Position numbers and translations under genes: made by a program. The notes below the pieces were generated by a model that did not search any database, was not told the origin of the DNA, and worked only from the letters and a program-made list of their open reading frames with translations. DNA of 64,000 bases from Yponomeuta sedellus (taxonomy: Eukaryota; Arthropoda; Insecta; Lepidoptera; Yponomeutidae), in contig OW203726.1 in the NCBI GenBank assembly GCA_934045075.1, positions 186,001 to 250,000 on the forward strand. The letters are read 5' to 3'. This document shows, piece by piece, positions 38,621 to 51,948 of this stretch (its first letter is position 1; each line of letters opens with the position of its first letter).

Positions 38621-39052
38621 GTGCGCTAGAACGCCAGCTTCTTAATCGGGAGGCTATGGGTTCGAATCTCGGTATGTACCAATGACTTTGTTTTCTAAGT
38701 TATGTCGGTACACTTGTGACGTTATAGTAACAATACCACTCATTAACGGTGAAGTGTCTGAAGATGGTGAAGTGACGGTGATGTGTTAACATACTTCAGT
38801 AAATAATAATAAATAAATAAATATTCATGGACATATTACACAGATCTCGTTAGCCCTATACTAAGTACAACTAAATGACTTGTGTTACAGGTGCTAACTC
38901 GACGATAGATTTAATACAATAAATACATAGATAACATCCAAGACCCGAGACAAACTAGAAAAGTTCTTTTCCCAGTTTGACCCGGCCGGGGATCGAACCC
39001 GAGACCTTCGGTTTTACAGTCAGTGTGCCAAACCGCTGCGCCACCAAGGCCG
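38621..39052 (+). mobile_element. SINE family A copy and a second tRNA-like SINE
   Basis: 38,621-38,800 on + has GCTAGAACGCCAGCTTCTTA, TGGGTTCGAATCTCGG and the CCAATGACTTTGTTTTC body. 38,950-39,052 on - is a different tRNA-like head (GGCGCAGCGGTTTGGCACAC and GGTTCGATCCCCGGC on that strand), and 39,053-39,175 resumes family A (CTTGCTAGGTACGTCCATTG). So the second SINE appears inserted into the first. Confidence 0.65.
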
Positions 39053-39175
39053 TCGTGCGTGCAGTGCTTGCTAGGTACGTCCATTGCCCCAACTATGAGG
39101 CTAAGCGCGGAAATCTCAGGTGCGATTAACTCTCAATCAACACAAGCATTTGTGGTCCCTAACGTATAACCTGTG

Positions 39176-42100
39176 CGTTGATAAAGTACGGTAAATAGGT
39201 AATCCTGGTGGCGGAACGCCTTTGAAATGTCCTTCTGTAGCGTACAAGCTGCCAGCTTCCATCCCGCCGCCGGCCGACCAATTTGTGGCGTTTGTTCGCT
39301 TCTTTTATTTTACACCGAACCTTATTACGATTCGCATGGAAATGTCTACATCATGAGCCCTTCTGATTATCTCGCTTAGCCCGCGATATTCACTATCCAA
39401 GCGAGTGCTTTATGAAGATAACATAATTGGATTATGTCGATGTAGCGTTATTATGAAACAGATCTTAGAGCTGGTACGTACCTATTGTTCTGTACACTTA
39501 TTGTTCCTGAGAGAGTGTTTTGTGTTTAGCGAGGCTTTGAGTCGTGTTTCCTCTCATGAACATTTTAAGTGAGTGACTAACTAGTTACGGGAATGAGCGA
39601 ATAATGATGTTCGCAAGTAGGTACTTAAGTATCTAGCTACAGACTGTCCATTTTCTTTTAGTTAAGGGGCGCTTATTTAATTAAAATACTTATTCGTATA
39701 GAATAGAATAATTTATTTGCTAATTACATATCATATAAGTGGTAACTTAATATTATGGTACAAGCATGCTCTACCCGTCAGGGTGCGCAAATATTACTTT
39801 GCTTGTGAAAACAAACAGCCTACCTATTTATTATCCAAATTAGAAACTACATACAAATAAAAATATGTAGGTACCTACACGAATCTCAGTAATAGGTACA
39901 ACAAAAAAAATGGGTGGAATTTTTAGCCTCTAAATAGGTTTTTAAAACAAAAAAAATGTTAAGCTTAAAACAAATTTGAGATGAATTGTGGATCATTTAA
40001 GGAGTCCTTTAGATTATAATATACAGTTTATCTATAAGAATTTTATACAATAAGTACTGTTTTAAATTTTGTTGCCGATTAGTATTAGTCTTCCTACTTG
40101 TTAATGGCAACTTGCAACATCGAAGTGTCATTATAAACCATGAATGCAATGTAGTGCAATGAAATGAAAAAGCTCTGCTCTGAGAAGCGCCACTTTTGAC
40201 TTTTTAGTGCCACAAAATGCGCGATTCTTGCTAAGTGCATTTATGTCTACAAATAGGTAGGTATAGGTAGTTCATTTAAAATGGAAGGATAAATCGTAAG
40301 ACGTAAGACCCTTCCTTATGTATAAAAACAAAATTCGTTAAAACACGCCGAAACATGGGCCTTTTGTAGGTATCTACGTAGGTAATGAGATGATTTATAC
40401 AGCGTCCTGTGGCATCTTCACTCACACTAGGTGGGTGAAGGGACCACTCGGATGCTGTAGTGCCTGGGACATGGTTTTATAGATGGTGTAGGCTCCGAAA
40501 ACGCTCACTAAAATAGTATGTGGTGGAGATTTGACAAAGATAAGACGTAACCACGTATTAGATAAAACTCCGGGAGTGTTTCTGTGAAATCCTGTTTTTA
40601 TAGAGAGATAGAGAACACTTTATTGTACATAAAAAAGGAAATTACACAGATATTTCTTAACCTAAGAGTACAGAAGGCGGCCTTATCATTAAAATTGATC
40701 TCTTCCAGACAACCTTTGGATGGACTGGAGCAATATATTGGAGAAGGAAGTAGATGTACAAATAAATCAAAATATTTCAGATACATTTGAATAAAACATG
40801 CTTAATTAAGAAAATAATTATACTAACCCTATATAGATACATACAAATAATGATATACTTACATAAATAGGAAGTGATACAAATTTAGTTTATAAATAAG
40901 GCTGATTGTCTCTTCAGTCAGGAAGTAATTTTTAAGCGTTATTCCAGCGTCGTTGAAGCGAGGATCGCTAGGTTCCCCCTAGTGTGTGGATATTCAAATG
41001 AAGCGAGCAACGTGACTGCCTGTTTGCGCAGCTCTCCATCGCTGGCTCCCTGTGAGCTTGAGCACTTACCTACTCGTTGCTATGCCGCTATCTCTATCTT
41101 ATTGACAATTTTTATCTGCCTACTATGTATTTTTACCACATGAAGGATAGGTACGATTGCAGTTTTGATATACTTACGGCGATAAAATAATCCCATCCAC
41201 AATTAAGTCGAGTGCAGGTACACTCTCCGCAAACTGCGGGTTGGAGGAAGATCACCATCAGTCCCAGTAGTCGGTGCATTGACTGTAGTGGAACTGATGA
41301 AGTGAGAGGGAAGATTGCTTGCCTTGCTTTGAGACTAATGTGTGTGGGGTGCTGCGAGAGCGAAGGAAGGTTGACAATGTTCTGTCAGGGGTCACCACTA
41401 TAGGGAAGAGTGGGTATTTAGTCGCTTGACCGCTACAGCGCGATAGTATGTAGGCACCTAGTTGCCGAGCACTTTCAATTTTCGCCATGTGCTCATTCCC
41501 TTCGTTCAATATCTTTACATGAACTCACGCTTGTGTCCCAGAGGAATAGATAGAAACCAGTGTTTGCCACATGTCACGATCGTGGCAAGTGGCAAACGAC
41601 CCACTCAAACGACCAACCTTTCTCGTTTCATCAACATTAATTTGTCGTTGAATGCATGTACGGATATTTAATAGCATTCAATCTGTTAAAATTTTAAATT
41701 CAATTTGTGACTCGGCCAATTCTGTACATCAGTATCTAACAGGCTTTTGAATGTAGGTATTTCCAGCACGGGCTAGATTTCGTTTTAGCGATCTATTTAG
41801 CACCTTTCCCCAACCTTCTTACCCAACAAGTGTGACCCTAAGTTTTCTCTAGTCTATTTTGTTCTTGATTTTAAGTTGGACACTGAGCTGTCTAACAGCG
41901 AATACAAAATCCAAATCAGGTATCTACGCCGTTGTAGCGCCGTTTTGAATCCTACAAAACAACACCTTTACTTTTATAAGTGCGAAAATGGATTAGTGTA
42001 GGTTGAATCGCTACGATGCACCGAATTTTATTTCTACGAATATCACGTCTCTACATTCGTTGCACAATTTTCCGATTCTTTGTAACGGGCGCATACACGC

Positions 42101-42810
42101 ACTCGTTTAGGCGCGAACGAGCTCGTAAAAATAATTCGCGGCGGCGGCCTACGGGATGGGACGAGCAAAGTTTTTCTATTTCCGCGGAAATTGGCGCCCC
42201 CCTCGCAGCCTGGCCCTTAGTCCCTCTGAAAAGGGATTTAGAGACCGCACTCTTTATCACTTACCATTGGCTGTTTTAACTCGACTGCGGCGGAGTCCAT
42301 AAGGTAGGTACCTAATGAGTTTGGCTTTTATTATTAAGTAATAACCTAATACTGACAGTGGAAGTGAAAATAATTTATTTACCACAAATATTTCAACAAC
42401 ATTTGCCCCTGAGAAACAATATTTGAGACCTGCCCCAGCAGTGGGTACATACATAGGTTGATATCGTATTACAACAATAATAAATAGTTTCTTTCATTCA
42501 CACATTTATGGTAAAAGGAACGAACTCAGCTTTATTGCCGTTACTGCATGCGTAGTCGCAGCGCTGGTTTTCAGCCCGTCCTTGAATAAATATTACATAG
42601 GTGCCATTAACATTATCCTGAATGATAACACAAAATTAATGAATGAAATGGAATGAATGAACAAATAACTAGTGATCACACCAGTTGCAAATTAAAATGG
42701 ATTAAATATAAAAAGAATAATAAATGCACTACATTGCCATAATAGTAAAAATTATCATTGAGTAATATATTTATTTTTTTAATTTACTTTAACCCCATTT
42801 AATCTAATTT
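39176..42810. other. Gene-free stretch with repeat fragments
   Basis: A SINE B tail fragment on + at 39,905-39,950 (GGTGGAATTTTTAGCCTCTA), a family A-related fragment at 40,388-40,500, and a LINE-tail-like TTTATTGTACAT near 40,618. A GC-rich patch is at 42,090-42,200 (TTCGCGGCGGCGGCC). No supported ORF. Confidence 0.5.
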
Positions 42811-43015
42811 AAACTGTATTAACACGGATTTTACTTGTTTAATTTCACATTTTTACAGTTTTTTGACGTTTCGGCACTTTTTCAAGTACCTACCGTGGTC
42901 TCGGAATACCGAAAATTGTAAAAATGTGAAATTAAACAAGTAAAATCCGTGTAAATACAGTTTGTATTATGTCTAGTGCTCGTGTTAACCTTAGAAAATA
43001 CTATTCATTTAATCT
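42811..43015 (+). mobile_element. Stem-loop element with 47-bp arms
   Basis: Arms 42,811-42,857 and 42,917-42,963 pair with very few mismatches around a loop containing GACGTTTCGGC and CCGTGGTCTCGG, the Penelope-tail motif found elsewhere. Downstream GTGCTCGTGTTAACCTTAGA matches (inverted) the flank of the 7.1-kb hairpin. Confidence 0.75.
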
Positions 43016-43496
43016 AATTTCTTTTGAGATCTGGTTCAAATAACACTACATTGGTTTTTTACACCGCGGCGTGTATGACGGTATGGCATATCTCTAGTAA
43101 AATGGAGAATTTTGACTCTACATTAATATTAAGTCAAATATCACTGTAGGTAGTTAGTAGCTAAGAGTTAAGATACATCCTTTTTAAAATGTTCCCTATC
43201 TCTCTATATATCTACAGTCTATTTATTCTTACTTGTCCAATTTAGTAAACAAGATCTAACCAAGATCAAGATCTAACCTTAAAATTGAGATTAGATGCCT
43301 AAACTAGACATTTTCTCGCAAATTCATGAACTATGTTTATAAAATTGGCAGCGTGTTATCTAAAAGAGTGTTGTAAGTTACTTCATTTATGGAAATATGG
43401 CAGTTTTGGACTAAAAAGTTACGGTTTACGGGTAGAATCTTGTTTACTAAATTGGACAAGTAAGAATAAATAGACTGTAGGTATATTTGATTTCAT

Positions 43497-43682
43497 GCGT
43501 AGTTGTTACTGGCTGTGCGCCGCGGTGTTACCCGCAGTTTCCCGATTTTCCCATGAGAATAAGATATTTTCCAGGGTGTCAGCTAACTCCATACAATATG
43601 TTATTAAAATCGCTCCTACCGTTTAGACGTGAAGAATCTTCAAACTCACAAACTTTCGCCTTTATAATATTACTGTGATGTG
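43497..43682 (+). mobile_element. Non-LTR/SINE tail, same family as 656-860
   Basis: Shares CCGCGGTGTTA, CCCATGAGAATAAGATATTT and CTCACAAACTTTCGCCTTTA then TAATATTACTGTGATGTGAT. Confidence 0.65.
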
Positions 43683-44027
43683 ATGACTCGGTATAAGCAT
43701 CGCAACTTCGGGAATTATTAACAAATACTGTCTGATTTCATGTTACCTACGTTTTTCATAAATAAGATCTCAATCGTTTCGATTCAATCTCCGTTCCACG
43801 ATAAATAGTATAATTATACACATAAATGAATACTATGCTATGAATTAAGATATCTACAAGTAACAATAACGATCTAGTTTGTGGGAAGTCAATTCCACTG
43901 GCAAACTTCTAAGCATTTTGACTGGTTTACAGCAGGTATTCCTGACCGGAGTCCGGTCAGGATATTATACTGTAGAAATGTAAGTACATATTGTACTGTA
44001 TTTTAACATCTTGCCGTATGTAATTTA

Positions 44028-44235
44028 AAAAACCTATTTAGAGGCTAAAAATTTCACCCATGCCGGGATTCGAACCCGCAACCTCTGGCTATCCGTACCA
44101 GCGCTCTACCAATTGAGCCAATGGGCGACTCACGGCATCAGTGAAATTTCGAACCTCTTTACAATATTCTCTGTATTAGCACGGGTTAGTGCATTAAAAA
44201 TAAAAATAGTGTAATCGTATGTAATTTGTTTCTAT
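44028..44235 (-). mobile_element. SINE family B copy (tRNA-like head)
   Basis: On the minus strand: GCCCATTGGCTCAATTGGTA, then GAGCGCTGGTACGG, then GTTGCGGGTTCGAATCCCGG. This folds as a tRNA-like cloverleaf with boxes A and B. It is followed by TTTTTAGCCTCTAAATAGG. Multi-copy and lacking tRNA-gene context, so a SINE rather than a tRNA gene. Confidence 0.8.
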
Positions 44236-47200
44236 CAATAAATAATATTTGATTTGATTTGATTTGATTTGAATGAACGAGTGAAATTTCTTTATTGCAC
44301 TAAAAACAAATTTATAAAATACGAGCTTAATACTAGATAGTATTTTCTTCCAGGAAGACGTGTTTAGCAACAAGGCATTATTTACTTGTTTTTTCTTTCA
44401 TACGGTTCGAGACTATCATCTTTAAATTATGTAGTCTACCAGTACATACCATCAACGCTCGCTATTCGAGATTTTGCGTCGCTAGGCTACCTAATGAATT
44501 ATACTTACTTTAGACGATTTGAGAACATATTGCTGAGAGTACCTAGTTACTTTTCGCTGCCTTTTCCACTACGACTTAAGCCGCAGGAAGCGGCGAACAT
44601 TGAAAATTGACACTCAACAAAAACAAAGTAATTTCTTTATGTTGAAATAAAGTTTTGACCATCTTTTAGTGGTTTTCGTTAATCTGTGCTCGGACTCTCT
44701 CTGTAAGAGTACGCTGTGCTGTGCTCTCTTCTATGAGGCAGCTTATTTTTGATTATTAGTAATTTATAAAGGAAAATGATTAAACAATTTTAGCGACCTC
44801 ATGATCGCTCGCTTACAGATTTTGATATTACCTAACTTGATAGTTTTCAGCCGAGGTTGCGGACGAAGCCTTGTGCATATTTTTTGTTGTGATATGTTGC
44901 TGAGCTCGAGATATTAAATTTTTACAGGCAACTTCCACCCGTACGCTCTTTACCACGGCTCCCTGCGTTTAATAAATAAATAGCGGCGTCGCGCATTGTT
45001 AGAGCTTGGGAAGAATTTAGCTGCAGACATTCAGTTGCTTGTCACGTAACGGAACAGAAGAATTCTTCTGCTCGATTTTATGCGGATACTATGATATCAA
45101 TAGTATTTTTAATGACTCGCGATGCTGTCGAAACCTGTTTACAATTAAATGGCGATGAGTATGAACCCACCTACCTAGATATTCTTCTAAAAATTCATAA
45201 TTTCAGTAGAATCTGGTTTTTATAAAAAAATGGTATAGGAACACAAACGTTTAAAAAGGCCGTAACTCTATCATCTAACAAAGCTAAGTATAAAATATTT
45301 ACAACAGACAATTTTTTTAAATATTATTAATAATGTTAGAATCTGCAAGTGAGACACATGCCACATTATATGTATATATAAATAAAATAATATACCTAAT
45401 TGAATTTCTATATAAGTGTACGATACGTATAGAAAAATACCCACTTATTAACAAGATATTTAGGTACGTAGAGTGGGTTGTACTTCTACGGGTTTGCGGT
45501 CGCATTGTAGTAGGTACTTTCATATTGCTCGGTAAGTTATCAAACATGTCGCATAAGAGTTCCCTTTCAAGTCAAAGCATTTCTTTACCGAGTTCCTTTC
45601 AAAGCATCCTACTCCACTTTGAGATGTGGCAGGATTTTTTACTTCAAGTTATTTAACCGAACCTTAACTAACCAAAAATAAATACAGTTAATTGCACTTG
45701 AAATATACAACTGTGACAAAATATGTTTATATAGGTAACTATCTATAAACTTAACAATTCAACCCCAAATCAAATGAATCAATCAAAAACGTTTTATTCA
45801 AAATAGCACAAAACTTGCAGCGTAATTAACTTTACAACTTACACTAGGTCTCCATTTCGAAATCTAGATTTGGAGAAAAAATGGAGAAAAAAAACTCCAA
45901 CTAGAAGAACCTCTAAAAAGATAGCAGGTACCCTCCCACTAACCTCCCACCTATCGCGAAGTACCTTGAAGCCCATCAGCGCTTGAAATCGCCAAACCGC
46001 GTGGTGAACCAATCAATATTTATTTATTTAATATTTAGGAAAACTAGTGACTAAACAAACATAAGTATTACATATAGAAGAAGAAGGCCAGTTTGAAAAA
46101 TTGCTTATAAGCGTAAGTTATTTAATGCGGATAGGCCTAAACTAAATAAGGTTTGTCCATTCAAACATTCAGTTTGAAGAAAGCTTGCTCACTTATTCAC
46201 GCCTCTCCACGGTGAAAGTTTCATAAGCGGGCCGGGTACAATATTTTCTTGGCAAAGACAAAAATTTCACGGAGCGAATTTTGAACGAGAATGATGCTAA
46301 TCATCACATCAGCCATTTGACGCACTTTGCAGGACATATGCCGTCATCAGAACATCGTCACAGATTGTGATTTTTATGATATTGACAAATTTGATTATTA
46401 TTTTATTTATTCTTATTACGAAATTTCACGTTGACTTTATGTCCCATGAGGGTTTTCAAGCTTCTCAGTCTTGTGCCGTCCGCATCCAGCGAACGATGCT
46501 AATAGTCCTGACAAACTCAATACATGACACCTCTGCGGCTTGCGCTACGAACTCCCTGTGACACTGTACAGAAGCTCCATTTCTGCATCTAACAAAGGTT
46601 ATATTATTTCGCTCAATATTCACGAGAAGCAAAGAAACAACAAACACAATGAATGAATAGTTTTGTTTATTTTATTTTAGAATAGTTTTGTTAATCATTT
46701 TATGACACCAATAATTGAATACGATACGTCTAGCAAGTATTGTAATGCCGTTGCATTAATGTGCATTATTTGGGTAAAAATAAATACTAAAACATGCTAA
46801 AACGCGTTGCATTAGAGACCCCAAATAGTTTTCTGAGCAAATTGTGACAAATTAAATTCCTTAAATTGCAACACCAAAATAAAAATCAAGGCTGGTTGAC
46901 AGATTAAAGACTGGATTTCAGATAAAATCCTTATTAGTTTAATAAAATGTCGATTGATACAGCCAGATAAGCAAAAATATTCGTTTTGAAATTAATTATA
47001 ATCAGTGGGTATTTCGATTCTTTTCTTACATTCTGTCCACGTATAGCCCAACATGGACAAAGTCCTTACGGTTGCGTAATGTTTTTTTTCCTCTGTGGCA
47101 ATACTAAAGAAACTATTAAGTACATATTAATCATTAAGAGATTGAGTACCTAAGCTATAATAATAATATTTTATTTCAGATAAATCAAAATTCATATTAA

Positions 47201-48714
47201 AAATAACACATTATAAAAGATGTAAATAAAACAAAATACAATAAATTAAACAATGAAATGATACATAGGTACAACTCTTCACTAATAGACTCGGTATCGT
47301 TAGCTATGCCTCAAACACTTCTTTAATTTTTGTTTCATAAAGTTCTTTAACTTTTATTATTTGTACGGTTTTTCTGCTTTATGCGCTGATTGAAAAATAA
47401 TGCTTAAAAATAAACCCGAAGCTTAAAATCTGCATTTTATGTACCAAATCCCGGTTGATTCCTGACATTTGCTATATCAATTATGAAGGAATAGATTAGG
47501 CATCTTAGTTAGGCGTCTGAGCCAATCGCCAAGTGGGCCAAGTCATAATGAACGGTGCAAACTGCTTTACACAATTTTCGGTATTTCTTTAATTTTGTCA
47601 TGTCCTATTGAAATAAATATTAAAATTACGTCCCCTATTCTAGATTTCCTTTTTTTCCTCTTCCTACTTCCTCTTTTGAGGAAATATGAGAACTGATAAT
47701 TTTTATATTCCCGTCAATGTATGTACCTAGTCTCAAAATTAGCGGAAAACGAAACAAAGAATTTTGTATTTGTATTGTACTTGTATATTGCTAATTATCT
47801 GTTTTTCCTGTTTATTTTGATCACTTAACTTCTACAGTTTTAAAATAAACAGTGTTCTAAAGTCATAACATACATGTTTCATTATTATTAACCGCAAGTG
47901 CCGCGATTGTTTAGCTTGCGATCTCGCCAACCTTCAATTTACTGGTACCCGCGACTTCGTCTGCGCTACACGTATTACTATTTTTTACTGCTATTCGCTT
48001 TTTAAGCGAGTTGTAAGTACCTACTCTTAACCTTTTATAAACTTTTGAATTTTGTTTGTTTTTCATCGCACTGCTATAGAAAATACCTACATACTGTAGT
48101 GTTGTCACTGTACTCAATGAGCATTGCCTAAAAATTAAATGTCCTAAAAAAAATATTGTGAGATAATTTTTAGAGGAATATTTCCAATATTTTTAAAGTG
48201 AAAGAAAAATAATGAGTCTAGGAAACCGGAAGTACGTCATCGACACAAATAAAACTAAAAAGAATCCTAAGGTTGCCTTTGTACATGTTATGTATTATGT
48301 AATGTCCTGTTAAATATGCAATATGTAAAGTAAAATTAATTAATTATATTTGACCTGTCCAACTAGAAAAAAACTGCATTTTACAGGATACCGAGGCGGC
48401 AATCTCTTGGTGCGCCTTAAACCAAAAATGTTGCATGTTCTTTCATCCACATTAATATTAATTATTTATTTACTACCAATAAAGATTGAAAAATTGGTAA
48501 TTTTTTTAATGTGAAGCGAAGGTTAGGAAGTGAAATATAAGAGAAGAAATTAGTGAATATTATATGATTGGAGTATTATATTTACTGAGCATATAATTAT
48601 CTTTTAAATACCGTATCATTTTGTAAGTATTAATAATATCTAAGACAATGTCCATTTAAGGTTAGAGAAATATATAGACTGCAGAGAAATATATAGACTG
48701 CTTACTATATTTAA
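44236..48714. other. Gene-free stretch
   Basis: A GATTT/TGATT tail near 44,250, and a GTACCCGCGACTTCGTCTGC non-LTR fragment near 47,946. No ORF, tRNA or hairpin I can support in the rest. Confidence 0.45.
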
Positions 48715-49090
48715 AAACCTATTTAGAGGCTAAAAATTCTACCCATGCCGGGATTCGAACCCGCGACCTCTGGCTATCCGTACCAGCGCTCTTTCCAACT
48801 GAGCTAATGGGCGACTCACATATATCAGTGAAATTTCGAACCTCTTTACAATATTCTCTGTATTACGTACAGGCAGCGACATCTGGCTGAAGTAATTTGC
48901 GTCACTTGCAGCCCGAGTACCTACTTTGCAGTTAGGTTTCACATTGGAATGATATCGCTGTAACCACATGTTTTTTTTTTTTTAATGCACTAACCCGTGC
49001 TAAGGACAATTTAAAAACTTATTTAGGGGCTAAAAAATCCACCCATGCCGGGATTCGAACCCGCGACCTCTGGCTATCAATACTATATTA
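48715..49090 (-). mobile_element. Two SINE family B copies, close together
   Basis: 48,715-48,870 has a full head (GCCCATTAGCTCAGTTGGAA on minus). 48,968-49,085 has the tail plus the GGGATTCGAACCCGCGACCT side and is cut near TGGCTATC. Both are in the same orientation. Confidence 0.8.
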
Positions 49091-49164
49091 TCCATACTAT
49101 ATTGGCTATGCTTACTATATTATTTATTATGATATTACCTTAAGCACTCCTCCTACTGCAGGCG

Positions 49165-49300
49165 CTATCGGGTGGTTAGGCCCGTGGGGCGCGGCGCACG
49201 GGGCGGGGGGCGAGGCGGGTGGCGGGTCATAGTTTGCTCACGAAGTAAACAGTTTATGCAAAGCGAGGTATTGAATAAAGGCGCCGGCCCCGCGGCCCTC
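49165..49300. promoter_or_regulatory. GC-rich island
   Basis: CCGTGGGGCGCGGCGCACGG, a G-rich run, GTTTATGCAAAG, then GGCGCCGGCCCCGCGG. Non-coding in all frames. Like the 37.7-kb island it stands out from AT-rich surroundings. Confidence 0.35.
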
Positions 49301-49534
49301 GCCGCTCTGATCCAAAATGTCTTCAAGTTATTCTAGTAGTGACTAGGTCGGATGGGGTTGTGATAAAAATAATTAAATGTTTTTTGCATTTACAAAATGT
49401 TATTTTTTTCTACTTGGTCGGTACGCTCTTAACAGAGCGGTCGCGGCCCTCATGAAGAGGCTTTATTGTAGCCTGTTGTTGCGTACCTCACAATGTATAT
49501 AGAATTAATACATTACGTGGAGAAAACTTTACTG

Positions 49535-49790
49535 CGTGGTGTCGGCCTAGAGAATAGCACCAACCCAAATTCTTCCCGCGGGTGTCGTAAAAGGGGACTA
49601 AGGGACACAAACCGGGGGGTGGGCTGCAGCGCCCCCTGCAGTACAATTCCACCAAACTGCGATCCCCAACCCGCATGCCCAGCGTGGGGATTATGGGCAT
49701 TACCCCCCAATGATGGCACAACCTTGCGCTATGGCGCTCATTAGGGGAGGGCTATGTCCAGCAGTGGAGTAATATAGCCTGAAGAAGTGG
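49535..49790 (+). mobile_element. LINE 3' tail
   Basis: Contains CTTCCCGCGGGTGTCGTAAA, GGGGACTAAGGGACACAA and GGAGGGCTATGTCCAGCAGT then AATATAGCCTGAAGAAG. The same ending occurs at 16,170 and, inverted, at 53,885-53,945. A common lepidopteran non-LTR 3' end; clade not assigned. Confidence 0.6.
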
Positions 49791-50269
49791 AGAAAACGCG
49801 GCAAAATAACTCTATACACTTCTTCTTCCACAATCTTCAAAAGTCGTTCATAGGTATAATGTGCTAAGTCTCACTTAAAAACGTGCAGCCGATAAAGTGT
49901 GATTGACTGACTACCATCCAGTTTTCAGACTCTGCGACCACTACAGTTCGTGCTCTAGCATAACACATCTTCTAGGTTATTGATACGTCACTGGCGACTT
50001 TACAAATACTTAAATGTCGACTGCACAGGGGCAGCTACTGGATAAGGTTACGCACGTTTTCTAAGCAAAAGCACTAAAGGCGGGCAGGAGAACATTCCGC
50101 ATGAAGCGACCCTATAAATTGAAAAATCGTATCTTTTCTTAACTCAGTCCGCTTAGTTACTAACGGTGATCCACTGTTAGGTATATTAAGTACGAGATAT
50201 TGTAATTATCTCAATAAAAATAATTTTTCGTTTATGTCAATTCTAAGTTCTTCTACTATGTCAACCCGT

Positions 50270-50625
50270 ATATCCACACTGCTGGGGCACGGGTTCCTCC
50301 TGCATTGCAGGATGGTTAGGCTATACTCCACCGCGGAAAGCAAGTCGGGGTTCGTGGAGGTTTGTAAGACAGTGGCGGGCCTTACTGTCAGAAGTTATGA
50401 AACTACCCATAAGGCCTCTGACATGGCATAACGACTGCCATTACATGACCACCGGCACCAACGGCTTAGCGAGCTTTGCGAAGCACGGAACCGCTCGGAA
50501 AATGCCACTAGCGGTAGTCACGGGACCGTCACCCATCCTGCCGCGCTTGTTCTTGCTTAACTCAAGTGATTGGTTCCAGTCGCTCGGTTCGTCGAGGCCA
50601 CGAGCGCTTCTAATGGGGCAACAAT
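50270..50625 (-). mobile_element. Family C copy
   Basis: Minus orientation, full set of blocks from CTGCATTGCAGGATGGTTAG to GAGGCCACGAGCGC. Confidence 0.75.
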
Positions 50626-50979
50626 CGAGCCCGTCTTCTCTAGGCAGGACTTAACAGGAAGATCCCGGGAGTCGTCACAGATCGCTCGCCACTTGATATG
50701 CGCCGCCGCCGCGCGCCGCTCGCTAAACTTGTTTGTACTCTCCGAGTCTCTACGCAACAGAATCATCTTTCACTCGAGCTCATCGCGAACAATCACTCAA
50801 CGATTCAATTTTACTTGTAGCTGCCACTTCTTATTTGCATTTGGAATGCGTATATGCATAGAGTGCTCACTTCAATCGGAAATTGTAGACAAAAATAATC
50901 AAAAGTTGTCAAAAGTCCACATTTTTTCATTCAATTAGCCACTTTTCCAAATATGAAATTTACATCGATAACAACCCTT

Positions 50980-51317
50980 TTATGTCCCCACTGCTGGAGC
51001 ATGGGTCTCTTCCTGCATCGCAGGAAGCTTAGGCCACACTGGGGTGGAGCCACGGGGACCCAGTCCGGGTTTGTGGAGGATTGTAAGACAGTGGCAGGGC
51101 TTACCGTTATCAAGCCGCTCATAAAGCCTCCGACATGGCTTTATGACTGCCATTATATGACAGCCAGCACCAACGGCGTAACGTGCCTTGCAAAGCACGG
51201 AAGCGCTCGGAAAAAATGCCACTAGCGGTAGTCACGGGACGGTTACCCATCCTGTTGTTGCTTAACACAAGTGATTGATTCCAATCACTCGGTTCGACTA
51301 GGCCACGAGCGCTTCAG
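50980..51317 (-). mobile_element. Family C copy
   Basis: Minus orientation, from CCCCACTGCTGGAGCATGGG to GACTAGGCCACGAGCGC. It lies 360 bp from the previous copy in the same orientation. 50,626-50,979 between them has a GC-rich CGCCGCCGCCGCGCGCCG patch and no gene. Confidence 0.75.
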
Positions 51318-51639
51318 TTACAACATTGCAGAAATTTACTAAACATAAATTAAACCTTCGCATAAAAATAAATTTTATTTCATTTTTAAAATTATTGCTT
51401 TTTAGCACCACTATAATAGCAGTGAGATATGCCTGTTTGAAACATATTGCGCCGAGCATTAGTTTATTTCTAACAATAATTTATTTAAAATGTTGTCTGG
51501 AAAACATGGACACCGTTCGTATTCTTTCTTGTAATTTTTTGTCCCGTGTTTTGCCTTGTCTGTTTTTGTGTTAACTAAGTATTTCTTGTATAATGCATGT
51601 TTGGGGATGAACATTCAATATAGGCGATTTTCTTCTTCT

Positions 51640-51948
51640 TGAAGAGATCGCTCTAAGCTCTACCAATTCGGACTTGGCCCCCGTGGTGGAGTAAGCCTAT
51701 ACCTTCCTCAGGGTAGAGACTCGGGCCCCGGTGGAGACGTAATGGGTCGATGATGATGAATTATTAAAAAACCTATTTAGAGGCTAAAAATTCCATCCAT
51801 GCCGGGACTCGAACCCGTGACATCCGGCTATCCGTGCCAGCGCTCTCCCAACTGAGCTAATGGGCAATTACCGGCATCAGTGAAATTTCGAACCTCTTTA
51901 CAATACTCCCTGTATTACTTACAGACAGCGATATCTGGCTGAAGTAAT
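51640..51948 (-). mobile_element. Family C fragment next to SINE family B copy
   Basis: 51,640-51,760: CGGACTTGGCCCCCGTGGTG and a GATGATGATGA tail. 51,765-51,948: SINE B with GCTCAGTTGGGAGAGCGCTG on minus. Confidence 0.7.

Noticed and set aside
49488..49744. ORFs of 68-83 codons on both strands
   Set aside because: They lie in a repeated LINE tail with copies elsewhere; no domain.
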